Positions 1 to 9,686 of a stretch of 64,000 nucleotides of DNA are shown piece after piece (the first letter of the stretch is position 1; each line of letters opens with the position of its first letter). The notes under the pieces were generated by a model that saw nothing but the letters and a program-made list of their open reading frames with translations, searched no databases and was not told where the DNA came from. The position numbers and the translations under genes were made by a program. The stretch is from assembly GCF_017916325.1 (NCBI RefSeq), contig NC_090166.1, forward strand, positions 1,054,228-1,118,227. Reading direction: 5' to 3'. This stretch comes from Leishmania martiniquensis. Lineage: Eukaryota > Euglenozoa > Kinetoplastea > Trypanosomatida > Trypanosomatidae.

Positions 1-914
1 GCGGAGGAGCGATGCTCGAGAGATTCCGCTGGGCGTATCCGAGTGTGGGAAGAGATGTGTGCGATGTGCATCGAAGTAGAAATGGAAGAGGAGGGTGTGC
101 CGAAAAGGGGCCAAGAGGGCCGGGTGCGTGGGTCAGCACAGCGAGAGCAAAGCGCGATGAGATAGAGACCGCGCCGCTTCACTGGTAGCAATGTTCACCG
201 TGGAGTGTTTTCTGCCGCTTCATGCTGACTTTGGGAAGGGCGCCAATATGGCCGGGGCGTAGCACGTGCGAGCGAGCCGTCGCCGCCGCCCGTGTTGCGT
301 GGCGCTGTGCGCGTTCAGGGGGTGTGATTGCAGAGTAAGCAAGAATAGTCACGGCTGACCGGGACATCACAATGCCCAACACCCAGAGCACCACCGGGCG
401 AACAGTAGCCAAGCAATAGAAACAAGAACCACACCACAGGAGGCCCCCCTGCGTTCGTCCGTACAGCTTCTCACGTGAGGAATAATAGACGGAAACGCCA
501 AAGGGGCGGCGCCATGACCCTCAGAACGTGTCTGCCTATCTCCGTGCCACTCCTCGGCCTCCTCCCCCGCCGTGGCGACATATGTCCGAAATAATATTTG
601 TAATCACAGAAGCACACGCGCAAACGGACAGCAGGGGAGCGCCTCTTAGGCGTGAAGAGGACTATTAGAATAGAAACGTCGACGTTCGTGTGTTTGTGCG
701 TGCGCAAGAGGCGGCAGTGTTAAGGAGAATCAAGGAAACACACGCAAGCGGCATCGCTTTTTCATTGCTTAGACCAGCAAGAGTGCATAGGCAGCGGCAC
801 TCGAAGTGAAACATACATCAGCACATAGGAGGTAATGAACTGAAGCGTCAATTGAGCCGCTCCTTGTGCACCAGCGCTCGCACTTGTTGAGACAGCGCCA
901 CGCTATTCGGAGCG
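1..914. other. Intergenic, 3' flank of the first CRAL-TRIO gene
   Basis: No convincing gene. Possible reading frames on both strands lack an ATG start or have a composition unlike the neighbouring proteins. On the coding (minus) strand this is expected to be the 3' untranslated region and poly(A) region of the gene ending at 915, followed by the 5' flank of a gene beyond the window. No long repeat was seen. Confidence 0.6.
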
Positions 915-2456
915 TTACTCGCACATGTCAGGGGGACTGAACTTCACCTCTTTAAAGGCACGGAGCTGCAGGCGTTTGGAGGCAAGCCAGGACCGTGTGT
1001 TGCGCCACCCCAGCACTACTACGCCGTCCTCGGCCGCGGTGTACACGTCAGAGCCCTCTGCCAGCGCTTCCGAGGTGACCGTGAACGAGTTCAGCTTCTT
1101 CAGTTCCACCTTGGTCCATTCTATTCGTGCCACAGCCGACTCAGGGACAAAGAAGGTGGCAAAGATGATGTCACGACCGCCTCCCGCCACGGCGAATTCC
1201 CAGACAACCACTTCGGAGGCCTTCACTGGAAACACTCGCGTGCACTCATGCCCCGCAGCCAAGGTCACATCCTCCGTGCGCGTCTCACCACTGCCGAGCG
1301 CTATGGCGTCCGCAGGTGCGTCCTTCCTCGCCGTCCGCCGCGGATGCTGCGGGTCGTAGCCGCTCAGGCACTCGCCGCCGTCGCCCGCGCAGTGGCAGTC
1401 GCCTCCGAGGAAGTGTGGAATGTGCTTCCGATCGATCATCGTTTCCAGCGTCGCCAGAGTATCGTGCGGGCCCACAAAGAGGACCTTCTTCTGGAAGGCG
1501 GCCGGCATGACGCCGCGCACGAGGCAAAAGGCGTAGCGGGCGAGGCTGGGCGAGTTGACGTAGACGACGCGGTGGACTTGGTCGGGATAGTACTTGAAGA
1601 AATCTTTAGCAATAGCGCAAAGCAATTCAATCACCGGCCTCCACAGCATTTTCAGCGCAAGTCCCTTCATGTCGAACACCATGGTTACAGCACCCTGGGC
1701 CAACTCCGCCGCAGCTGGCGCTTTGCCGGTGGGCTTCGACGCCGATGCCCGCCGCGATGGCTGCGCCTCACGCTGGACGGCCTGGTAAAGCACGAGGGAC
1801 TCCATCACACCGAGAACATGCAGCATATATTCCCACAGGACGTCCACGTGTGACTTGCCAACGTAAGACATTTGCCTCAGCTGTCGCATGAGCTCAACTT
1901 CATCGAAGCTGTTCACCATTGCGTATATGACCGGCCGACCCCCCTTGTCCCAGTAATGAATCCCACAGGCGAGTGCCTGCGACATCCCAGCGAATATGCG
2001 GTCGATGCGCTGACCGGTTTCACGCGGACTCTGACCCAGCACCTCGCATAAGTCATTGACCGACCACCCGCGCATCGAAACGGCAGGGGGGAGGAAGCAT
2101 TGCTCATCGAGGCGGTTCGCCGCGCGAAACTTCACCACGTCGTGCATCATGGCAAACGCCCTCTGCACATCCCACTCTCGTGACACGAGAAAGCAGCTGC
2201 AATAGGACCATATCGGGCTGCGCTCCAGGTGCTCCTGAGCGGCACTGCCCTTCCTGTCTTCCTCTTCTGAAGCTGTCCTCTCGGCGGGCGGCATCAGCCG
2301 CAAGTGTATCTGCAGCTGCGCTGGCAGAGGTTTATAGTGCTCCTTCATGAGGCGTATGAGAGCTTTGATCTTGTCAACTTGCTCTTTGGTGGCCTCGACT
2401 GTGCCTGACACCGCCGGCGTCGCCTCGTCGAGGGCATCTTTTGCGAAGGACGCCAT
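915..2456 (-). CDS. CRAL-TRIO (Sec14-like) and GOLD domain protein, copy 1
   Basis: A 513-residue protein expected to bind and exchange a lipid or other hydrophobic ligand at membranes. Residues about 30-130 form the helical CRAL-TRIO N-terminal region (conserved VSREWDVQRAF). Residues about 160-350 form the lipid-binding fold, with GIHYWDKGGRPVIY near the start, VFDMKGLALKMLW near 260 and the closing HFLGG at 348-352. A Cys motif (CHC...C, 354-363) follows, then a GOLD beta-sandwich at about 395-508 (VVVWEF, FFVPES, SKRLQLRAF). Compared with copy 2 it has an extra linker at about 229-255 rich in Ala, Ser and Lys. The ATG at 2454-2456 is the natural start and aligns with its paralogs. It is the downstream-most of three tandem copies. 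Ligand and location cannot be told from sequence; the CRAL-TRIO/GOLD assignment rests on recognised motifs. Confidence 0.88.
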   Translation of the reverse strand: MASFAKDALDEATPAVSGTVEATKEQVDKIKALIRLMKEHYKPLPAQLQIHLRLMPPAERTASEEEDRKGSAAQEHLERSPIWSYCSCFLVSREWDVQRAFAMMHDVVKFRAANRLDEQCFLPPAVSMRGWSVNDLCEVLGQSPRETGQRIDRIFAGMSQALACGIHYWDKGGRPVIYAMVNSFDEVELMRQLRQMSYVGKSHVDVLWEYMLHVLGVMESLVLYQAVQREAQPSRRASASKPTGKAPAAAELAQGAVTMVFDMKGLALKMLWRPVIELLCAIAKDFFKYYPDQVHRVVYVNSPSLARYAFCLVRGVMPAAFQKKVLFVGPHDTLATLETMIDRKHIPHFLGGDCHCAGDGGECLSGYDPQHPRRTARKDAPADAIALGSGETRTEDVTLAAGHECTRVFPVKASEVVVWEFAVAGGGRDIIFATFFVPESAVARIEWTKVELKKLNSFTVTSEALAEGSDVYTAAEDGVVVLGWRNTRSWLASKRLQLRAFKEVKFSPPDMCE

Positions 2457-4397
2457 TTCCGTCCCTGCCTACAGCGGGAACTGCGGCTCCTTCGCGTTGG
2501 CGGTGACGACGCCGTGGAGGCCGCGTGGCGGTGTATGCAGAGGCTGTATGGGGCAGACGAGTGCGCCTTTCGCTGGGGCGTTCCCCGACGCCAAAGGGCG
2601 AGGAGGTGGTGCGGAGAGGGAGTCGTTCGACGGGGGGGCGACGACGGGAGAGTGGCAGAGGGGTATGGGAGGTCGTCTGCATGTGTGGCTGCGGTGGACG
2701 GGCGCCGGCTGCCGTTTCACACAAGACCGCAGCGAGGCGGAAAAGCAGAGAAACAGGCAAAGGCGCCTACCCGCAGTGTACGGCCTCGCAAAACCACCCG
2801 GCACATCAGACGGCACAAACGGTGGGCTGCCAACGAAAACACGACGATGCCCCGAGCAGTGCTTGGCATTGTGCCGGGTGGGGCCCATGCGCGAATTGTA
2901 TGGACGCCGGCCACTCAGGGGCAGGAGCGAGGCCACCGGAGCAAGCGAGGGTGCATCATGCACAACGGGCACAAGACAATCCTCCCCTAAACGCACATGC
3001 ACAGCCTGTCTGCACCGCTGTGCTCGCTTCCTCTGCACATGCGCCTTTCCTGAGATTGGGAGGGACGTCGTCACCAGAGCGTGTTCTTCCGGTAAAAACC
3101 GCACCACCGCGTTTCTGCGCAGCTCAAGCGGCACGGCGATGAGGTATCCACTGCACATGTGTCCAAAACAGACAGACACACACGTGCCTACTGGAGTCAT
3201 GAGCGGCACGACATGATATAAGCGAGCACAAAGGCAAAAAAAAAGGTGGCAGAAACGAAGCGCACGCAACGACACGGGGAAAAGAAAGGCGGTGTGGAAG
3301 ACGGCCGAGGCAGGAGACGAGGGTGGGGCACGAGTAGAGACGCGTGCAGTCATGCAGCCATCATGCCCACACAAGAAAAGGCCCTGCACGCCACCGCAAG
3401 CATCATGCGTACTCACAGAATACAGTATGCAAAAGAGAGCCGTTGTGGGAAACGGGTTCTCTTTTCCCTCCCCAAGCGCCCCTTTTCCACGCCCAACACG
3501 CCCGCCCATGTGTATGCGCCGCCTGCCGTCGAGTTGCGCCATGCTCATGGCAGCTGTCCCGCGTCTGCCCCCCACCCGGACTGCTGCACGGGATGCCGCA
3601 CATGTCGCACTCTCCGAGGGCGGATGGGTGCGCGTCACTCGCGCTCCTCTCTCCCACGGATGCCTCGCTCGGACGCAACGCATCGCGCCAGCTGTGCCAC
3701 AACAGGCGGGGAGGGGGCCGTCACGAGCCCGCGGCGGCACGGTGCCCCGCCGACAGACGCGCGCCTGCGCACAGAGGACTTTCCCGCTTGCCGCTCTGCG
3801 AGAGGGGCAGCGGCAGGCGGCAAATGGGGAGAGGCCGCCCATGCAGTGCGAGGCAGGTGCGCCTCGAGCGGCGCGTGACTTCCGCGCGGCCTATGGGGCA
3901 CAGCGCCAGCCCAGACCTGTCTGCCGACGCCCGGAGTCCGCTGCGGCACCCCGAGGGCGGTCTTCAGGCTCGCGACCTCCGCCCTCCTTCACACAGACAG
4001 GGAGAGGGCGAGACAGGGGAACCCTGAGATTACGAAGGCGTTGAGAAATGCGGCGCCTCGTCATTGGGGGCTGCGAGTACGCACCCACGCAACAACAAAG
4101 AAAGAAAGGGATGGGGGCGCCGAAGGCCAAGTAATAGACGAGACGTCAACGGATGAGGTGAGTGCAGCGAAACTGAGCAGAAGCACCCCCGCTGACAGAT
4201 AAACAAGCAAAAAGGAAAAAAGGCACGAAAAGGACCGCTGAGGGATGTGCCTGTGTACGGGGAGGGTGCGGATGGCGCTGTGCGGAGTCGCACACGCGTC
4301 AGACACGCCTGTAGAGGAGCTCGACAGAGGTAAGTACGTGCTAAGAAGAGCGCGGGCCTGCGGCCCGCTCCCTTTTGGTCTGGCGAGATTCAGCAGC
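2457..4397. other. Intergenic between CRAL-TRIO copies 1 and 2
   Basis: Holds the 5' flank of copy 1 and the 3' flank of copy 2. A repeat-B element lies at 3539-3698. Long open frames exist on both strands here (for example minus 2469-3842), but their Arg/Pro/Cys-rich, repeat-derived translation does not look like protein, so I treat the stretch as non-coding. Confidence 0.6.
3539..3698. repeat. Dispersed repeat B, copy B1 (SIDER-like)
   Basis: A 160-base block matching 48788-48947 without gaps and with five substitutions found by eye (about 97% identity). It lies in the 3' flank of CRAL-TRIO copy 2. The content and position recall Leishmania SIDER2 retroposon remnants, which cluster in 3' untranslated regions. 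That assignment is from memory and needs a library search. The element probably extends further on both sides in diverged form. Confidence 0.7.
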
Positions 4398-5858
4398 TTA
4401 GTCTGTGTCGGAGACAGCGGCCGCCTGCTTAAACACGTTCATCTGCAGGCGCTTCGTCGTAAACCACGACTTCTTATTATCCCACACAATGACAAGCAGC
4501 CCGTCATCGCTGGCCGTGTACTTGTCCGAGGCCTCTGACGGCCGACTCCTGGAGACAATGTACGACTCCAGCTTACCCGTGTGCAACTTCGATGTGTCCA
4601 TGTCCCGCGCCTCCTTCTCTGGCACAAAATAGGTGGTGAAGGCGACGTCGTGCCCTTTAGCGGAGACGAATTCCCAGACGACCGACTCCGCCTTCTTCAG
4701 CGAGAAGGCGCGCCTCAGCTCTTGCCCCGCCTTCAGAGTGATATCTTCGGTCGCTACACCCTCCTCGTCCATCGGACTGTCGCTCTGAATGCTGCTGGTC
4801 TCTGTGTCTTTCGCCGCTCTTTTGTGGTGGGGGTCATAGCCAGAAATGCAGCCGCCCTCGCAGCGACAGAGGCCGCCGAGGTAGTTGGGCACGAACTGGG
4901 CATCTATGAGGCCCTTCATCATGGCCGGGGTGTCGGCAACGTTGGCGATGCGCACCTTTCGTTGCACTCCTGGCGGCAGTGCGCTACGCACGATCTTGTA
5001 GGCAAATACCACCATGGCGGGCGAGTTCACCAGGAGGATCTGGTGCACGCACTGGGGGTAGTACTGAAAGAGCGTTCGAAGCGTTTGCATGAAGAGATCC
5101 AAGGCCGGCTTCCACAGCATCTTGTAGCTGAGCCCGCTGAGGTCAATGACAATCGTGGCGGATCGAATAAGTCCATCGCCCGCGTCTACTTTCAGCTTGC
5201 CAGCCGCGTACTGCATCTGCTGGTAGAAGAGAAGATACTCTTGCACGCCGATGAGGTGCTGCACCAGGTCCCACATGACAGACTGTGGTGTCTGGCCAAC
5301 GTTGGCGAGCTGCTTCAGCTTCTGGAGCAGCCCCGGCTGGTCGACGCTGCCAAGGTTTAGGTACGCTACAGGCTGCCCATGCTTATCCCAGTAGTGAAGG
5401 CCGAAGGTGAAGTGCTGTCTGATACTCGCGCTGAGGCGGTCCAGCCGCTGGTTCGTCGGCCGAACCGGCTTATTCAAGGCAGTTCGCACCTCCTCTTGGT
5501 CCCACCCCCGGCAGCACACAGCGCTCGGCAGTTCGGCGCGCGAGTCCAGCTCGTTTTTCTCGCGATAGCTGACACACGTCTGCATCATCTCGAACGCCTT
5601 CTGCCGATTCCACTCACGGGAGATGAGGAAGCAATAACAGAAGTTGCGGATGGGGGAGGAGGGCGTGCTGCTGGCGACTTTACCAGTTGCCTTGTCCACT
5701 ATCTCAGGGGTGTACCACGCCAGAGCGAGTAGAAGCGGTGGCAGAGGGTCATACTTCGATGTCATGAGCTCGATCAACTCTGTCACCGCATTTTCCTGCT
5801 CCGCTGTCAGCGGAGGGTAGCGACAGTTAGTCTTCGACGCACTCCCATCACTCATCAT
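4398..5858 (-). CDS. CRAL-TRIO (Sec14-like) and GOLD domain protein, copy 2
   Basis: A 486-residue paralog of the flanking genes and the most regular member of the array. The N-terminal helical region covers about 25-130 (LISREWNRQKAF at 78-89). The lipid-binding fold covers about 150-328 (GLHYWDKHGQPVAYL, VIDLSGLSYKMLWKP at 237-251, NYLGG at 325-329). A Cys motif follows (CRCEGGC, 331-337), then a GOLD domain at about 372-478 (VVWEF, YFVPEK, SWFTTKRLQ). Two ATGs lie side by side at the start (5856-5858 and 5853-5855); either may be used. Likely role is lipid binding or transfer at a membrane, with GOLD mediating protein or membrane contact; this is inferred from the families. A strong pyrimidine tract on the coding strand at about 6001-6046 suggests a splice acceptor about 135 bases upstream. 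Confidence 0.88.
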   Translation of the reverse strand: MMSDGSASKTNCRYPPLTAEQENAVTELIELMTSKYDPLPPLLLALAWYTPEIVDKATGKVASSTPSSPIRNFCYCFLISREWNRQKAFEMMQTCVSYREKNELDSRAELPSAVCCRGWDQEEVRTALNKPVRPTNQRLDRLSASIRQHFTFGLHYWDKHGQPVAYLNLGSVDQPGLLQKLKQLANVGQTPQSVMWDLVQHLIGVQEYLLFYQQMQYAAGKLKVDAGDGLIRSATIVIDLSGLSYKMLWKPALDLFMQTLRTLFQYYPQCVHQILLVNSPAMVVFAYKIVRSALPPGVQRKVRIANVADTPAMMKGLIDAQFVPNYLGGLCRCEGGCISGYDPHHKRAAKDTETSSIQSDSPMDEEGVATEDITLKAGQELRRAFSLKKAESVVWEFVSAKGHDVAFTTYFVPEKEARDMDTSKLHTGKLESYIVSRSRPSEASDKYTASDDGLLVIVWDNKKSWFTTKRLQMNVFKQAAAVSDTD

Positions 5859-5993
5859 GAGAGGAGAAAGAATTCTTTGCAGAGAAGTAAACTTACTAAA
5901 GCAGAGGTGTGTGTGTGTATAAGTGTATGTCCTGAAATACCGCTGCGTGGCGCAAGCAGATGAATCGCGGGTAGAGGAGCCGAGGGATGGCGG

Positions 5994-5995
5994 CT
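5994..5995 (-). promoter_or_regulatory. Candidate spliced-leader acceptor for CRAL-TRIO copy 2
   Basis: On the coding strand a long C/T tract (reverse of 6001-6046) is followed by the first AG at this position, leaving a 5' untranslated region of about 135 bases. The pattern is what trypanosomatid trans-splicing uses. Inferred from sequence only. Confidence 0.35.
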
Positions 5996-6384
5996 AGCAA
6001 TGATGGTGGGAGGAGAGGAAGAGTGAGGGGAAGGGAGAGGAGATGAATGGGAAGCGAACGTGTTGGCGAGAGCGCGTAGAGATGCACACGCCACACACCA
6101 ACACAATGCGGGTTTCGAGTACCCAACGGTGTGTCTCTCTCACGCGCTGCATGAAAGCGAGAAACCAAGGAGCTGACGGATCGCTCAGGCGCATCTGCGC
6201 ATGTCCGTGTGTGAGTGTGGTCGTCTCACACTGCGGCCCCTTTTTCTGCTCGGTTTGCTCGCATGCCCATGCGTGTGGGTCGCGTCTTCGGTGTGGTGGG
6301 GGTGTGGGGGTGGGGCGTCTGTTCACATGACCACGCGGCTCCCATCTATGGAAGGAGAGACGACGCATTTTCTCGTACGTGCGG

Positions 6385-6428
6385 GCACACACACACACAC
6401 GTGTGGAGGTCATATATATATATGTATA
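6385..6428. repeat. CA and TA microsatellite pair
   Basis: A run of about seven AC units is followed a few bases later by about six TA units. The same CA-then-TA arrangement recurs in other intergenic gaps of the window. Confidence 0.85.
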
Positions 6429-7049
6429 TGCCTCCCCGCATAGTGCACATGCATGCCTGTCCGCCATTTGGGGAGGGGAGGGGAAGGGGTGGAAGAGCAG
6501 CCGATCGGATTCGACGGGCGGCTCCTACTCGAAGAGGAGCGTAAAAAATATGAGCACGCACACACACACATACACACAGACGTACGCAAAGGAATACAAA
6601 GCGCAAACAGAGAGGATACGCCGAGGCGACGGCGAGGAAGGAGGACAGAGGGTCGGCAGAGGACAAACAGAGGGAGGAAGCGATAGGGCCGCTTGCGTTC
6701 GATGGGCCTCTGGTGCCTCTCCGGCGAATACGACGAGAGGCCACCGCAGACGCGGTACAATCTACAGCACCACCATGACCTCCTCCCTCTCTCTCTTTGG
6801 GGGGTGTCGCCGAATCTCCTTCCCTGTGACCATTCTCGCTGAGCGTTGAAGCCTTTCGTTCGTTCCCCTGTGAACGTTTGCGCTGTCACGTGCTTCACAG
6901 AAGAGCGGCACGCCAATAACTCATGATGCGGAGTTGTGGCTTCGCTGTCTCTCCCGTGACCGAAAACGACCGCCAGGCGAACATAATTCGTTACGCATTG
7001 CGCATGGAATTGAAAAAAAAGGGTGCCTGCCGCTTGAAGAGCTGTGTCC

Positions 7050-7384
7050 GATGGCGCATTGCTGTCGTTCAGGGATGCGTCATTCTGCAGGGCAGGACCA
7101 TCACGCCCTACGCTGTCAACGCCTACTCGCTCGGGTCCTCACAGAGATGCGGCTAGGAGACCGCGTGCGGCTCCCCATTGGCGCCCATCCGCTTCCTCCA
7201 CGTCCATGCCCTGCACCCGCACACGAGGAACAAAGCGGGTGGCAGAGACAGTATCGTGCCGGATCCGCCACAGAAAGTTCTACACCACGGACTCGCTTTG
7301 GCGCAAGGCAAAGACGTTGGTGTCTGCGGCGCCCATCCGTAGCGAGGTACCCTCCATGAAGACCCCTCCGTCCAACGGGCGCTA
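7050..7384 (-). pseudogene. Decaying GOLD-domain remnant of CRAL-TRIO copy 3
   Basis: Reading on in the same frame past the TAG stop of copy 3 (7382-7384) recovers the GOLD domain seen in copies 1 and 2. SESVV aligns with AESVVWEF of copy 2, but the Trp codon has become TAG (7280-7282). RFVPRV aligns with YFVPEK, and a following GMDVEE aligns with DMDTSK. A third in-frame stop, TGA, is at 7139-7141. Later similarity (a V-D-x-V-x-x-D-G pattern) is weak. No frameshift is needed before the second stop, so loss by point mutations is the simplest history. The three stops have not been bridged here. Copy 3 would then be a truncated paralog, not an original short form. Confidence 0.75.
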
Positions 7385-8449
7385 CTCCGTAGCGCTTAGC
7401 ATGCCGTCCTCGTCCACCGTCACTGAGTCCCTCGCGGGGCGGTCTGGGCTGTAGGAGCGCACGCAGTTGCCCTGACAGTGGCATGATCCGCCGTAAAAGT
7501 CCGGCACGTACTGCTCCTCGATGTGCTCCTTCAGCAGCGCCGGAGAATCGGCCGGACTGGCCATGCGGATCTTCGCTTGCACCCTGGCAGGGAGCACTTT
7601 GCGAAAAGTGCCATACACAAACCGCACCATCGCGGGCGCATTCGTCACCAAAACATGATGCACGCACGCGGGGTAGTGGCGGAAGAGCTCCCTGAGACAG
7701 GCAAAAAGGAGGTCGATCGCCGGTTTCCACATCATCTTGTACGTGAGCCCTTTCAGGTCTACAACGATCGTGGTGGCGCGGATGAGGCCTTCAGAGGCGT
7801 CCGCCCTGAGCTGACCCCCATCGTACTGCTGCTGCTGATAATATGCAAGCCACTCACCCGAGCCCAGCAGGTGCTGCAGCACTTCCCACATGACGCTGTC
7901 CGTCGACTGGCCCGCCTTCGCGGTCTGCTTCAGCTCCTTCAGCAGGTTCTCTTCGTCGACACTGCCTAACATGAGGTAACACACCGGCTGCCCGTACCTG
8001 TCCCAGTAGTGAAGGCCACAGGGAAAGTATGGATCGATCCTGGCGATGATCTGATCGACGCGCTGATCGTCCGCTCGCAGCTCCTTGCCCAGCGCACGCG
8101 CCACCTCTGTCTGATCCCATCCGCGGATCGATATTGCCGATGGCAGCTCACTGCGCTCGTCAAGGTGAAACTGTAGGCGGTACGCTATGTTCTGCCTCAT
8201 GGCGCCAAACGCCTTCTGCACATTCCACTCGCGAGAGGTGAGAGCCCAGTAGCAGTAGTTGCGCGTCGTGTTGTGCGGCGTCGGTGCGTCCTCTGGCGTC
8301 GGCGAGTAGCGCAGCAAGATCTGCAGCTGATGTGGAAGCGGGTCACAGTTCTGCTTCATGAGATGAGCAAGTTGAGACACCTTCTGATCCCTTTCCGGCG
8401 TCAAATCTGCGTATCGGCGGCGCTGCGATGCGGAGGCAGCGGCAGACAT
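7382..8449 (-). CDS. CRAL-TRIO (Sec14-like) protein, copy 3, lacking GOLD
   Basis: A 355-residue protein that keeps the whole lipid-binding part of its two neighbours: a helical N-terminal region (TSREWNVQKAF), GLHYWDRYGQPVCYL, VVDLKGLTYKMMWKP, VLVTNAPAMVRFVY, the terminal DFYGG and the Cys motif CHCQGNC. The protein then stops about 30 residues further on, where copies 1 and 2 go on into a GOLD domain. The conserved residues and clean frame of the lipid-binding part suggest the short protein is still made. The untranslated continuation carries a readable but broken GOLD remnant. The ATG at 8447-8449 lies only about 35 bases from a strong candidate splice acceptor. Without GOLD the protein may be cytosolic or differently targeted (inference). 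Confidence 0.85.
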   Translation of the reverse strand: MSAAASASQRRRYADLTPERDQKVSQLAHLMKQNCDPLPHQLQILLRYSPTPEDAPTPHNTTRNYCYWALTSREWNVQKAFGAMRQNIAYRLQFHLDERSELPSAISIRGWDQTEVARALGKELRADDQRVDQIIARIDPYFPCGLHYWDRYGQPVCYLMLGSVDEENLLKELKQTAKAGQSTDSVMWEVLQHLLGSGEWLAYYQQQQYDGGQLRADASEGLIRATTIVVDLKGLTYKMMWKPAIDLLFACLRELFRHYPACVHHVLVTNAPAMVRFVYGTFRKVLPARVQAKIRMASPADSPALLKEHIEEQYVPDFYGGSCHCQGNCVRSYSPDRPARDSVTVDEDGMLSATE

Positions 8450-9686
8450 GACGGCCCCAAGGAGCTCGATTCAGGTGACGCTACTGAGGGAAAAAAAAGA
8501 AGACGGTGTGGGAGGGAGGGGGGGAGATGGCTGTACGCCGGCCACACACGGGTAGCGGAAAGGGCGCCTGCCCTTTGGGAGAGATGTGGGAAAAGTAGCT
8601 GCTGTGCCCGCCCGAAACAAATCAGCGACGAAACAAAAGAAGAAACGATGACTTTCTCAGAGAAAAAGTGGCACGCGACTCGGTGAGCCGCTGCCGTCGA
8701 AGAGACGCCGAAGTGATGGACAACAAGCAGTTTTAGTGGCGGTGTGTGTGTGTGTGTTTGGGGGTGGTGGTGGTGGAAGGGCTTGTTCTATCCCCTCAAC
8801 AGCTTCAGCAGCCTTTGTCTTCCTGCGTGTGGCGCTGCGCGTCTTCAGTGAAGCGTGAGTGGTAAGATACCGCAGTTATGAGAGGCAGCAAGGGAGTGAG
8901 AGAAGAGGGAAGGAGAGGGCCCGCTGAAGGGAGAAACCTCACATGTGCGCAAATGATCTTCACGGCGAGACTGCGCGCACTGACCTGAGCGGACGGTCAG
9001 GTGCCCCTGCCAGTGCGAAGCTTTCACGACGGAGAAGAGCCACCGCCGGAGAGAGCGATGCCGCGTATCAGCTGCTGGGGACTCGCCGCGCATCACCGAT
9101 GGCGTATCATACAGCAGCGTGTGCGCACAAGTACCGTCACAGTCTCGCCCCTCCGCTGTAAAGCCATTCTTTTGAGAAGGGAGACATCCAAGGGGTGTCC
9201 GGTGGGCAACGCCCTTTACGGGGCGAGGGGGGCGGGCAAGAGCGAGGGCGCGCTAAGCCGGGCAAAAAAGAAGAGATCCGCAATGAGGACAAAAGCGACC
9301 CGAACAGAGGCGATGGCCGAATGCCGGCGTACACGTCATCCGAGAAGGAACGAAAGAGTCGGGCGAAGCGCACGCACACAGACAGACACGCGCACACCGA
9401 GAGGTAGAAAAGAAGACGAGAGGTGAGACAGGCGCTGCAGGGCAGGAGAAGAGGAGAGAGAGGGGGGGCAGAGGTGCCGATCGAGACGGGAAAAAAGATG
9501 GGCAGAAACACAAACAAGCAAAAAGGCCCAGCACAGACGCCTTTACGATGCACGGCGCGCGTGAGGTGGGCAAGCGTGGCAGCACACGCGCACACACACT
9601 TTTTGCCAGCAGCTCATCTGCTTTTGTGGCGACCCCCCTCTCTTTGTCTCTCTATCCAGAAGAGCTGGTGAAGGACGCGCTTCACA
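8450..9686. other. Intergenic between CRAL-TRIO copy 3 and the CorA-like gene
   Basis: No gene seen. It holds the short 5' leader and acceptor of copy 3 (around 8484), a GT run and GGT repeats near 8742-8776, and purine-rich stretches near 9200-9500. It is probably the 3' untranslated region of the CorA-like gene. Confidence 0.6.
8484..8485 (-). promoter_or_regulatory. Candidate spliced-leader acceptor for CRAL-TRIO copy 3
   Basis: On the coding strand an almost pure C/T tract of about 40 bases (reverse of 8486-8526) runs straight into AG here. The resulting 5' untranslated region would be about 34 bases. One of the clearest acceptor patterns in the window, but inferred from sequence only. 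Confidence 0.45.

Larger units (their letters stand above)
5859..7040. other. Intergenic between CRAL-TRIO copies 2 and 3
   Basis: No gene recognised. It contains the probable 5' untranslated region of copy 2 (to about 5995), a CA/TA microsatellite pair near 6385-6428, a second CA run near 6555-6575, and purine-rich DNA. Open frames on the plus strand are low-complexity and are rejected. Confidence 0.6.

Noticed and set aside
1248..1853. Plus-strand open frames inside the CRAL-TRIO genes
   Set aside because: They mirror the codon pattern of the minus-strand genes, and no plus-strand gene is otherwise supported in this unidirectional cluster.
2469..3842. Long minus-strand open frame of 457 codons between CRAL-TRIO copies 1 and 2
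   Set aside because: It runs through repeat B1, has a Cys/Arg/Pro/His-rich composition unlike the neighbours, and overlaps equally long frames on the other strand; it looks like GC-rich flank without chance stops.
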